Of a stretch of 7,341 nt of DNA, positions 1 to 5,525 are shown piece by piece (within the stretch, counting starts at the first letter, position 1; every line of letters begins with the position of its first letter). The DNA comes from Croceibacterium_A sp039920345 (GTDB taxonomy: Bacteria; Pseudomonadota; Alphaproteobacteria; Sphingomonadales; Sphingomonadaceae), in assembly GCA_039920345.1 (NCBI GenBank), contig JBDSDZ010000154.1:1-7341 (forward strand), in the 5' to 3' direction. Both the position numbers and the translations under genes were made by a program. Below the pieces are notes generated by a model. The model had not been told where the DNA came from. It saw only the letters and a program-made list of their open reading frames with translations, and made no database searches.

Positions 1-1292
1 CCCGTGCCCAGCACCTGGCCGTTGGTGGCCTGCGGATTGCTGCCCACATAGACGCCCGTACCGTAAGGCAGGAACACGTCCCACCCGTTGGTGATCGGAC
101 CCGGTTCGTTGCGGGTATATGTCGACACCGAGCTGAACAGCGCCTGCCCGAAGATGCCGATCCAGTCGTTGATCTCGTAGTTACCGCGCGCAAACGCGTT
201 GTAACGGGTCAGTGGCAGGATCAGGTACAGGTTGGTGTTGTTGAAGCCGATAGTACCGGCTGCGGTCTTCTTCCACGGATAGCCGTTGAGCGGCGCGGTG
301 TTGAAGCCGACGGTGCCCTTGCGCTGGTTAAAGCCAGTACCGGTCCACGGCGTGCCATCTGGGTTGAAGAACACGTTGTAACCGGCGCCGCCCAGGGCAG
401 GGCCGGTCCCAGCAGCAAACGTGGCGTTGATTGCCGCGATGCCAGCGGGCGTCAGCGGGTTGCCGCCACCGAGAATCACGCCCGGCGCCGAGTTGAAGAA
501 CGCGGTACCGCCGGTCTGCGGATCGTTCAGCAGCCTGGCATACCAGTCGCGGTCGCGCTGGTAGTTGGCTTCGCGAGTGTTCATCGACAGCGCGAGGCTG
601 ATGTTACCGCGCGCATCGGGGAAGTCGGTGCCGATAATGCCCGAGAACTGGTACTCGAACCCGTCGCCTTCCTGGGTGATGCCCAGGCGGCCGTCGAGTT
701 CAACACCCTGGAAGTTTTTCTTCAGGATGAAGTTGGTGACGCCGGCGACGGCGTCAGCGCCGTACGTTGCCGAGGCACCGCCAGAGATGACTTCGACGCG
801 CTCGATCGCCGCTGCCGGGATCGTGCTGATGTCGGTGACGCCCGAAGCGTTGCTCGGGGTCGAGCGGCGGCCGTCAACCAGCACCAGGGTGCGATTGGCG
901 CCAATACCGCGCAGCGACACGGTCGCGGCACCCGGGGTGTTGGTCGCGGTCGGCTGAATGTCGCCGCCCGCGGTCGGGGTCTGTGCCGGGACGAACTGCG
1001 GCAGCTTGTTGAGGTTGGATTCAAGGGCCGACGTCGACGAGTTGTCGAGGAGCGCCTTGTCAACCGAAATGGCCGGGCTGTTCGAGTTGTAGTCCGGACG
1101 CGAAATGCGCGATCCAGTCACCACGATCGTGGCATCACCGGCGGTCTGGCAGGCTACGCTGTCAGGATCGGCCTGGCAGTCAGCACTGGTTGTGGCGCTC
1201 TGCGCGAGGGCAGGAGCCGCAAACGCAAAAGAGCTGGCGCAAGTGGCCAGCAGTAGAGCCTTGTAAGCCCCCTGAGTGTGAAACTTCCTCAC
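1..1292 (-). CDS. TonB-dependent outer-membrane receptor, N-terminal 430 residues (3' end outside window)
   Basis: Outer-membrane active transporter of the TonB-dependent receptor family; the substrate cannot be read from this part. The GTG start at 1292 is preceded by GAAGGGA seven bases upstream, and no in-frame ATG competes. Residues 1-30 form a signal peptide (basic start, hydrophobic stretch, APALA before the likely cleavage). Residues 54-63 (ATIVVTGSRI) are the usual entry to the plug domain in sphingomonad and caulobacter receptors. The plug runs to about residue 190 and shows SLRGIGANRTLVLVDGRR (126-143) and the ERVEVI-GGASA-YGADAVAG block (164-184), both family hallmarks. From about 191 the sequence is beta-barrel-like, with alternating aromatic and polar residues. 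Two cysteines (39 and 48) lie in the short mature segment before the plug and could form a disulfide. Family members are usually 800-1000 residues, so about half is missing. The family call is secure; the ligand is unknown. Confidence 0.95.
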   Translation of the reverse strand, partial: MRKFHTQGAYKALLLATCASSFAFAAPALAQSATTSADCQADPDSVACQTAGDATIVVTGSRISRPDYNSNSPAISVDKALLDNSSTSALESNLNKLPQFVPAQTPTAGGDIQPTATNTPGAATVSLRGIGANRTLVLVDGRRSTPSNASGVTDISTIPAAAIERVEVISGGASATYGADAVAGVTNFILKKNFQGVELDGRLGITQEGDGFEYQFSGIIGTDFPDARGNISLALSMNTREANYQRDRDWYARLLNDPQTGGTAFFNSAPGVILGGGNPLTPAGIAAINATFAAGTGPALGGAGYNVFFNPDGTPWTGTGFNQRKGTVGFNTAPLNGYPWKKTAAGTIGFNNTNLYLILPLTRYNAFARGNYEINDWIGIFGQALFSSVSTYTRNEPGPITNGWDVFLPYGTGVYVGSNPQATNGQVLGT

Positions 1293-1299
1293 TTTGTGT

Positions 1300-1306
1300 T
1301 CCCTTC
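1300..1306 (-). promoter_or_regulatory. Ribosome binding site of the TonB-dependent receptor
   Basis: On the minus strand GAAGGGA lies seven bases before the GTG at 1292. It is the reason for choosing GTG, which also places the signal peptide at the very N-terminus. Confidence 0.7.
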
Positions 1307-1439
1307 ACAGAACTTGCGGACGGCATGCCTGCCGGCGCAAAAAATACGATCAAAGTTTCTGGAGAGGGCTGGCATGGCGAGCGGTTCGTTGACCGTTCGC
1401 GCATACCCGCGCTGATGTCCTCGAACATCCCTCCCTGCC

Positions 1440-1463
1440 GGCCAGCCTTGGAATCGGCTGGTC
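1440..1463. repeat. Hairpin or operator-like inverted repeat CCAGCC-N8-GGCTGG
   Basis: CCAGCC at 1442-1447 is matched by GGCTGG at 1456-1461 with an 8-base spacer; on the plus strand two further pairs (one G-U) extend the stem to 1440/1463. No T-run follows on either strand, so it is not a typical terminator. It lies about 150 bases upstream of the receptor start and could be in its leader RNA or be a protein site; chance is also possible. Confidence 0.3.
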
Positions 1464-1546
1464 CGTCACGGTCGTTTCATATTGCCACTCGTTGACAGTG
1501 TCTAGAGGACGAGCAGCTTCAAACCTGCGGAAAATGTCCGATCGTG

Positions 1547-1573
1547 GCGCGCAAGTGCAGGATTGTTGCGCGC
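1547..1573. repeat. Perfect 8-bp inverted repeat GCGCGCAA-N11-TTGCGCGC
   Basis: The arms at 1547-1554 and 1566-1573 are exact reverse complements around an 11-base spacer; pairing stops on both sides. The symmetry and the position in a divergent intergenic region fit either an operator for a dimeric regulator or an RNA hairpin. No terminator T-run follows. The regulator encoded 335 bases away is one candidate binder, which is inference only. Confidence 0.45.
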
Positions 1574-1674
1574 AGGAGGGTGCAGACCCCCTCTCAAATC
1601 GGATGCGGCTAATCATGTAAGTGTGCAAAATCAGGATGTTATGGTCGTGCTGGTGCGAATATCATTGGTTAAGT

Positions 1675-1700
1675 GTTGCCAAGCTGCATCGGTTGGCAAC
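1675..1700. repeat. Perfect 8-bp inverted repeat GTTGCCAA-N10-TTGGCAAC
   Basis: The arms at 1675-1682 and 1693-1700 are exact reverse complements with a 10-base spacer. Each arm is itself close to symmetric (TTG-S-CAA), so the site can also be read as two TTGSCAA boxes whose centres are 17 bases apart. A second, mutually exclusive pairing exists: CATCG 1687-1691 with CGATG 1702-1706. It lies about 210 bases before the tandem MarR regulator and is a candidate operator for it. Confidence 0.45.
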
Positions 1701-1856
1701 TCGATGAATTGAAGCGGGGTCGCCGCCGCCTTTGCTGGTCTCGCGGTGGACAAAGTCACGCAGTCCGCACGATTGCGGGCTTTCTGAAGCGAAAGGGGAC
1801 GGCTGTTCATCGACCAAAAAGCGCACTAACGTATCAGCCACGACAAGCGATCGGCC

Positions 1857-1862
1857 GGGAGA
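1857..1862 (+). promoter_or_regulatory. Shine-Dalgarno-like GGGAGA before the 12-codon leader ORF
   Basis: GGGAGA lies ten bases before the ATG at 1873. It is the only good ribosome binding site near the regulator start: the GTG at 1908 is preceded by a GC-repeat tract with no purine-rich box. That makes ribosome entry at 1873 more likely than direct entry at 1908. Confidence 0.4.
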
Positions 1863-1872
1863 GACCGCATAA

Positions 1873-1911
1873 ATGGCCAAGACCATGGCGCCGCCTGGCG
1901 CGCGCGCGTGA
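1873..1911 (+). CDS. Possible 12-residue leader ORF overlapping the regulator start
   Basis: The ORF MAKTMAPPGARA begins with ATG after GGGAGA and ends with TGA at 1909-1911, so its stop overlaps the regulator GTG (1908-1910) in the sequence GTGA. Such overlaps commonly give translational coupling. The alternative is that it is the true N-terminus of the regulator: the two frames differ by two bases, exactly one unit of the (GC)5 tract at 1898-1907. Removing one GC unit would fuse ATG 1873 in frame to the regulator. The sequence cannot tell coupling, tract-length variation and a read error apart. Confidence 0.35.
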   Translation: MAKTMAPPGARA

Positions 1912-3179
1912 ACAATGCGGTGAGCGAACGCTCGGCCGATCATAATGACTGGCGCGCCGCCTTGCGCCGGCACGCCGAACGCGTCTGGACGCGAGCCATG
2001 CCAAGCGTGGTCGATCCCCCCGACGCTGAGCTCCTGTCTCAAGCGCTCGGCCCGCTGGCCGACGATGCCCTGCGGATTGTTGAGGCCTATGCGAAAGGTG
2101 TGCCGTCGGATGGCGGAGCACCCCCGGCCGAGTTTGGCAGCCGGCTGGAGATTATCTTCAACGGGATCGAGGCGGCGATAGGCGACAGGCCAGCCAGCGA
2201 CTTGCCAGCGGCGCAGGCACCGCACGTTATCCAGAGCGAGTTGTGGCAGATTCTCCGTAAGGTGCGCGAGAGCGGCGAGCTTTCTTTTTCGCGCGAATAT
2301 GCACTGATCGAACTCGACCGGCGGATACTGTTCCTGTTGGAGCGCGCCGGCGCGCTGGTGCCGGCGGACATTTCGGGCACCGTCGGGGTCGACAAGGCCC
2401 AAGTCAGCCGTTCGGTCAAACGCATGCTTGAAATCGGCTTGGTCGAGCGTGAGCAAATTCGCGCGCCGCTGCGCCTGACCCCTGCTGGCGAGGGGATTGC
2501 CAAGCGCATGTCGCGGCTTGCGGAATTGCGCAACCGCGAACTGACGATCGACATTTCCCAAGCCGAACTGGACAATTTCTACAACACCGTCGACCTGCTG
2601 CTCGAACGCGCGATGGCGCTTTACGAACAGGAACGGCAGCTCGTTCAGTCGCTTGGCCAGCGCCCGGCTGAGTTTCCGGGCAAGGAGTTCGATCCGCGCG
2701 CGGGCGAAAAGGTGCTGTTCGACCGGACGCGGATCGTCTCGCCCCTGTTGACGCTCAGCGCTTATTTCAGCCGCAGCGGGGCGCTGGCGTTCAAGCGCCT
2801 GACCGGCCTTTCTACCTTTGAGGCCTTCGTGCTGTCGGAAATCGGCATGGAACCGCCGATAGAATGGTCAAAACTGGTCGCCCGGCTGGCGCGCGATCAC
2901 AGCCAGGCCGGGCGAACGGTCAGTGGATTGATCGCACGCGGGTTGGTTGAACGGGAAGGCAAGCCGGGCCGTCGGCATGGTCGGTTTTTCCCGAGTCCTG
3001 AAGGCGCTCGACTGCACAACGTCATCCACGATGCCGGGCGCAAGCGGAGCGACTTCCTGCTCGCCCCGCTCGCCGCCAGTCAGCGCGCGCGGTTCCTCGG
3101 CACGTTCGACAAGATTCGTCGCAACGCGCAGGCACAGCTCGAGCGGGAGCGCGCGTTCGCCGAACTCGGCCGGCGTTAA
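1908..3179 (+). CDS. Transcriptional regulator with two tandem MarR-type winged-helix modules
   Basis: Predicted cytoplasmic DNA-binding regulator of 423 residues, against about 140-180 for a usual MarR protein. Residues 1-100 match no domain I recognise. Module one spans about 105-245: helix-turn-helix near 152-180 (DKAQVSRSVKRMLEIGLVER) with a wing ending in LRLTPAGEGI. Module two spans about 274-415: a second helix-turn-helix near 319-349 (GRTVSGLIARGLVEREG) with a wing ending in RFFPSPEGARL. MarR proteins bind palindromes as homodimers, so this chain could act as a built-in dimer or assemble further. GTG 1908 is the only start between the upstream in-frame TAA at 1827 and the internal ATG at 1998, but it lacks its own ribosome binding site and overlaps a short leader ORF. 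It diverges from the receptor and converges on the exported-protein gene. Target and ligand are unknown; a link to hppD is speculation. Confidence 0.85.
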   Translation: MNNAVSERSADHNDWRAALRRHAERVWTRAMPSVVDPPDAELLSQALGPLADDALRIVEAYAKGVPSDGGAPPAEFGSRLEIIFNGIEAAIGDRPASDLPAAQAPHVIQSELWQILRKVRESGELSFSREYALIELDRRILFLLERAGALVPADISGTVGVDKAQVSRSVKRMLEIGLVEREQIRAPLRLTPAGEGIAKRMSRLAELRNRELTIDISQAELDNFYNTVDLLLERAMALYEQERQLVQSLGQRPAEFPGKEFDPRAGEKVLFDRTRIVSPLLTLSAYFSRSGALAFKRLTGLSTFEAFVLSEIGMEPPIEWSKLVARLARDHSQAGRTVSGLIARGLVEREGKPGRRHGRFFPSPEGARLHNVIHDAGRKRSDFLLAPLAASQRARFLGTFDKIRRNAQAQLERERAFAELGRR

Positions 3180-3182
3180 CGC
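3173..3182. repeat. 10-bp palindrome GCGTTAACGC holding both convergent stop codons
   Basis: The regulator ends with TAA at 3177-3179 and the convergent exported-protein gene with TAA at 3178-3176, so the genes overlap by four bases (TTAA). The overlap is the centre of a perfect palindrome. A longer GCCGG/CCGGC pairing (3169-3173 with 3185-3189) surrounds it, but no T-run follows on either strand, so I do not call a terminator. Confidence 0.6.
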
Positions 3183-3760
3183 ACCCGGCGGACCCGAATC
3201 GCCTTTTGATCGTCGAAATACATCAGGAACCCGCCGAGCGCGCCGCGCTCGATCTTGACTGTCGAGCCGCTGCGAGGGAGCCGGTAGGCGGTCTCAACGC
3301 TTTCGGCGAACTCCCACTGCGCCCCTCCTTCGAGGGCAAACGCATAAATGCCCTGTCCGCGAGACGCGATCGACGTGACCTGGGTAGAAATCTCGTCGAG
3401 CTGCGATCCCTGCGTCCTTGCGGCAGATCCTGGCTGCGGCACACGCACGGATTCATAGCCAAATCCCTGCGGAGAATTCGACGCGATCGGCGCGCCGCGT
3501 CCGCCCTGGGGTACCGCCATCTGGCCGGGCAACGCAGCGCGCGCCGGCGCGCCGGCATTGCGGATGTTGTTGTCATAACAGGCCAGCCGCGCGGTCGGAT
3601 CGTCGATCTTGGCGCATTCGCGCATGATGTTGAGCACGATGGCCTGGTCCACTTGCGCCGACGCCGGGGCACCGGCCAGCAGCAGGGCGCCAGTCCCGGC
3701 CGTAAGGATCGTTGCGCCCAGATACTTTGCGCCCAGAAACTTTGCGCGTTGCGCGGTCAT
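3176..3760 (-). CDS. Exported protein of unknown function with a Cys-x11-Cys motif
   Basis: A 194-residue protein predicted to be exported to the periplasm; I do not recognise a named family. ATG 3760 is chosen over the longer frame because GAGGGAG sits ten bases upstream and a signal peptide starts there: residues 1-35, hydrophobic core near 18-30, probable cleavage after APASA. The mature N-terminus carries two cysteines (49 and 61) in CAKIDDPTARLACYD, a pattern found in several exported proteins, including some type VI secretion accessory proteins; no such system is visible here. A low-complexity Ala/Gly/Pro/Gln linker spans about 71-120. A compact C-terminal part (about 121-194) has alternating hydrophobics and ends in a basic tail (RVRRVR). 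The gene lies 94 bases downstream of hppD on the same strand with no clear terminator between, so co-transcription is possible. Coding and export are well supported; function is not. Confidence 0.8.
   Translation of the reverse strand: MTAQRAKFLGAKYLGATILTAGTGALLLAGAPASAQVDQAIVLNIMRECAKIDDPTARLACYDNNIRNAGAPARAALPGQMAVPQGGRGAPIASNSPQGFGYESVRVPQPGSAARTQGSQLDEISTQVTSIASRGQGIYAFALEGGAQWEFAESVETAYRLPRSGSTVKIERGALGGFLMYFDDQKAIRVRRVR
3716..3745 (-). repeat. 15-bp tandem duplication inside a signal peptide
   Basis: Two adjacent 15-base units, identical at 14 of 15 positions, encode AKFLG then AKYLG (residues 6-15 of the exported protein). The next 15 bases (3701-3715, ATILT) begin with the same GCA. 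The unit is a multiple of three, so copy changes keep the frame and only lengthen the stretch before the hydrophobic core. It looks like recent replication slippage. Confidence 0.7.
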
Positions 3761-3854
3761 GTGATGGAGACTCCCTCTCGTCCGTTGCCGCTTAGTGACG
3801 GCAAGGCCGGTATCGCGCAAGGGGATTGCCACGCGCTGAACACGGCTTTGCAGT

Positions 3855-4946
3855 TCAGGCGTCGGCAGTCGTATCAGGCAGGGCCCCGCGGCGCTTCTGG
3901 TCTTCTTCCATCGACCGGAACAGCGCGGTGATATTTCCTTCGCCAAATCCCTCGTCGCCCTTGCGCTGGATGAATTCGAAGAACACCGGGCCGACCATCA
4001 GCTGGCTGAAAATCTGCATCAGCAGCCGCGGGTTGCCGCCCTCGGTGGTCCCGTCGACCAGGATGCCGCGCTCCTTCAGCGCGTCGACCGGCTCGCCGTG
4101 GCCGGGCAGGCGCTCGGCGAGCTGTTCGTAATAGGTGTCTGGCGGGGGCGGGGCCAGTTGCAGGCCTTTCTGCTTCAGGCTGTCGAGCGAGGCGTAGAGG
4201 TCGGAGCTGGCCAGCGCGATATGCTGGATTCCTTCACCATTATAGACCCGCAGGTATTCGGCGATCTGGCCCTTGCCGCCGCCTTCGCCTTCCTGGTTCA
4301 GCGGAATGCGGATCTTGCCATCGGGCGCCATCATCACCTTGGTGTTGAGGCCGGAGTATTCGCCGGTCACATCGAACTGGCGAAACTCGCGGAAGCCGAA
4401 GATGCGCGAGTAATAATCCTGCCAATGTTCGGTGCGGCCATTGTAGACGTTGTGTGTCAGGTGGTCGATGATCTGGAAGCCGGCGCCCGCCGGGTTACGC
4501 CCGGCCCCTTCCTCGAACACGAAATCGATATCGTAGATGGTCAGGCCGTCACCATAGCGATCGACCAGGTAGATCAGCGAGTGGCCGATGCCGCGGATCG
4601 CCGGGATGTTGAGCTCCATCGCCCCGGCGCTGATTTCGACCGGCTCCGCGCCGCGTTCCAGCGCCAGCGCATAGGCCTTGGCTGCATCGCGCACCCGGAA
4701 GCCCATGCCGCAGGCCGAAGGGCCATGCTCGGCCGCAAAATAGGCGGCAGGACTGCGCGGTTCGTAGTTGGCGATCAGGTTGATCTGGCCCTGGCGCCAC
4801 AACTGCACGTCCTTGCTGCGATGGCGCGCGACGAGGCTGAAGCCCATGCGTTCGAAACCCGGTTCGAGCACGCCCTTCTCCGGCGCGCAGAATTCAAGGA
4901 ATTCGAAGCCATCGAGGCCCAGCGGATTATCGAACAGGTCAGACAT
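3855..4946 (-). CDS. hppD: 4-hydroxyphenylpyruvate dioxygenase
   Basis: Cytoplasmic Fe(II) dioxygenase converting 4-hydroxyphenylpyruvate and O2 to homogentisate and CO2, the second step of tyrosine breakdown. The 363-residue length matches bacterial enzymes of about 357. Two vicinal-oxygen-chelate domains are present, the catalytic one C-terminal. All three iron ligands are visible: His162 in IDHLTHNV, His242 in GIQHIAL and Glu324 in FFEFIQRKGDEGFGEGN; these correspond to His161, His240 and Glu322 of the Pseudomonas fluorescens enzyme. The frame stays open to 5048, but the extra 34 residues are unlike the family, while MSDLFDNPLGLDGFEFLEF at 4946 is a typical N-terminus. The upstream ribosome site (GGAAA) is weak. 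It may be followed on the same transcript by the exported-protein gene. Homogentisate dioxygenase and the later pathway genes are not in the window. Confidence 0.97.
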   Translation of the reverse strand: MSDLFDNPLGLDGFEFLEFCAPEKGVLEPGFERMGFSLVARHRSKDVQLWRQGQINLIANYEPRSPAAYFAAEHGPSACGMGFRVRDAAKAYALALERGAEPVEISAGAMELNIPAIRGIGHSLIYLVDRYGDGLTIYDIDFVFEEGAGRNPAGAGFQIIDHLTHNVYNGRTEHWQDYYSRIFGFREFRQFDVTGEYSGLNTKVMMAPDGKIRIPLNQEGEGGGKGQIAEYLRVYNGEGIQHIALASSDLYASLDSLKQKGLQLAPPPPDTYYEQLAERLPGHGEPVDALKERGILVDGTTEGGNPRLLMQIFSQLMVGPVFFEFIQRKGDEGFGEGNITALFRSMEEDQKRRGALPDTTADA

Positions 4947-4953
4947 AGTTTCC

Positions 4954-4982
4954 AATGTAACCTTTTCCGTGGCGCCGGACAA
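4954..4982 (-). promoter_or_regulatory. Weak candidate promoter for hppD
   Basis: On the minus strand TTGTCC (4982-4977), a 17-base spacer and TACATT (4959-4954) resemble a sigma-70 promoter. Transcription would start at or next to the ATG at 4946, making the message nearly leaderless, so either the call is wrong or the real promoter lies further up in the 128-base divergent gap. Confidence 0.2.
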
Positions 4983-5074
4983 GCGCGACCAGGCGGCCAC
5001 ACTACACGCGGCGTCTGATAAGCGGCATGAAATGGCTTGAATCGCCACGTTAACTGTGATTCTTACCAGCCACG

Positions 5075-5395
5075 ATGAATGTACCAGCCAGCAAGCGTGA
5101 CGTGATCCGGGCCAAGCTCAGCCAGTTTGGTGCGCTTGGCGTGCTTTTGCTGCTCGGCGGTCTTGCGCTCGTGGGGCCCTATGGCGTGCTTGCGTGGGGC
5201 GAAGGAATCTCCCAGCTCGAACAGCGGCACAAGCAGATCGCCCTGCTGACGGCGGAGCGGGACGAGCTCACGAACCGGGTTGCCTTGCTCGATCCCAACC
5301 ACGTCGATCCCGATATGGCGAGCGAGCTGGTGCGCAAGGACCTCAACGTCGCCCGGCCGGACGAATACGTCATCCAGCTTGACCAGATGCGCTGA
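5075..5395 (+). CDS. Septum formation initiator family protein (DivIC/FtsB-like)
   Basis: Small bitopic inner-membrane protein of 106 residues, expected to act in the divisome; FtsB links the FtsQ/FtsL complex to septal wall synthesis through its periplasmic coiled coil. The order seen is a short basic cytoplasmic tail (1-17), one transmembrane helix (about 18-41), a coiled coil (about 44-72, with LEQRHKQIALLTAERDELTN) and a conserved-looking end with LDPNHVDPDMASELVRKDL. Length and architecture fit the family (about 100 residues). ATG 5075 begins directly before the basic tail; no strong Shine-Dalgarno is visible, so expression may be low. It lies 130 bases before pdhA on the same strand, an arrangement common in alphaproteobacteria. 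The family is clear; I leave the symbol blank because naming varies between ftsB and divIC. Confidence 0.88.
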   Translation: MNVPASKRDVIRAKLSQFGALGVLLLLGGLALVGPYGVLAWGEGISQLEQRHKQIALLTAERDELTNRVALLDPNHVDPDMASELVRKDLNVARPDEYVIQLDQMR

Positions 5396-5418
5396 GGCGC
5401 GTCTCCCAACTAACCATT

Positions 5419-5433
5419 TTGGCACATTGGCAC
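5419..5433 (+). repeat. Direct repeat TTGGCAC-A-TTGGCAC upstream of the pdhA promoter candidate
   Basis: Two identical 7-base boxes (5419-5425 and 5427-5433) are spaced by one base, giving an 8-base period. They end 13 bases before the proposed -35 element. This could be a regulator site or chance. The TGGCAC core recalls the sigma-54 -24 element, but no TTGC follows at the required distance. Confidence 0.3.
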
Positions 5434-5446
5434 GACATTCTGGGCG

Positions 5447-5475
5447 TTGCCAGCGGCGCGAACATCCGCCTATAG
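5447..5475 (+). promoter_or_regulatory. Candidate sigma-70 promoter for pdhAB
   Basis: TTGCCA (5447-5452), a spacer of exactly 17 bases and CTATAG (5470-5475) lie in the 130-base gap before pdhA. Transcription would begin near 5482 and leave a leader of about 44 bases. This would let pdhAB be transcribed independently of the division gene upstream. It is a pattern match only. Confidence 0.4.
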
Positions 5476-5512
5476 GCAAGGCGAGGAAAGCGCCCCGCCG
5501 GAGGGTGATATC

Positions 5513-5520
5513 AGAGGAAG
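5513..5520 (+). promoter_or_regulatory. Strong ribosome binding site that decides the TTG start of pdhA
   Basis: AGAGGAAG ends five bases before TTG 5526. The other in-frame candidate, GTG 5505, has GGAGG immediately adjacent and is badly spaced, so TTG is preferred. Confidence 0.7.
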
Positions 5521-5525
5521 TCGTC

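Larger units (their letters stand above)
1293..1907. other. 615-base divergent intergenic region between the receptor and the tandem MarR regulator
   Basis: This gap separates two divergently transcribed genes and must hold both promoters. I could not place either with confidence: TTGACA at 1492-1497 has no acceptable -10 at 16-18 bases. The open frames here are arginine- and serine-rich with no family resemblance, and I treat them as non-coding. What stands out is secondary structure: perfect inverted repeats at 1547-1573 and 1675-1700, weaker hairpins at 1414-1429 and 1440-1463, a small hairpin at 1321-1334 in the receptor leader, and a 9-base direct repeat CCTGCCGGC at 1328-1336 and 1434-1442. 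No tRNA or recognised riboswitch was seen. Confidence 0.6.

Noticed and set aside
1673..1945. A 90-codon frame in the intergenic region before the regulator
   Set aside because: Its start lies next to and overlaps the GTTGCCAA inverted repeat, the product is Arg/Trp-rich without motifs, and it overruns the regulator start.
1662..2561. A 299-codon open frame antisense to the regulator
   Set aside because: Its composition is rich in Arg/Ala/Gly with no family resemblance, and the plus strand has clear winged-helix motifs. This is a high-GC shadow.
3761..3854. Terminator between hppD and the exported-protein gene
   Set aside because: No GC-rich stem followed by a T-run on the minus strand was found.
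3761..3946. Longer start for the exported protein at 3946
   Set aside because: It would bury the signal peptide 62 residues inside the protein and overlap the hppD 3' end; ATG 3760 has a ribosome site.
4098..5018. A 306-codon open frame antisense to hppD
   Set aside because: It lies wholly opposite a gene with intact iron ligands and family-wide conservation; shadow frame.
5013..5042. Palindrome-like CATGAAATGGCTTG in the hppD/division gene gap
   Set aside because: Only about 8 of 14 positions are symmetric, no better than expected by chance.
4947..5048. Longer start for hppD at 5048
   Set aside because: The extra 34 residues do not resemble the family N-terminus and would occupy most of the divergent gap; ATG 4946 gives the standard length.
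5421..5450. Sigma-54 promoter before pdhA
   Set aside because: TGGCAC is present, but no TTGC occurs at the required 5-base distance.
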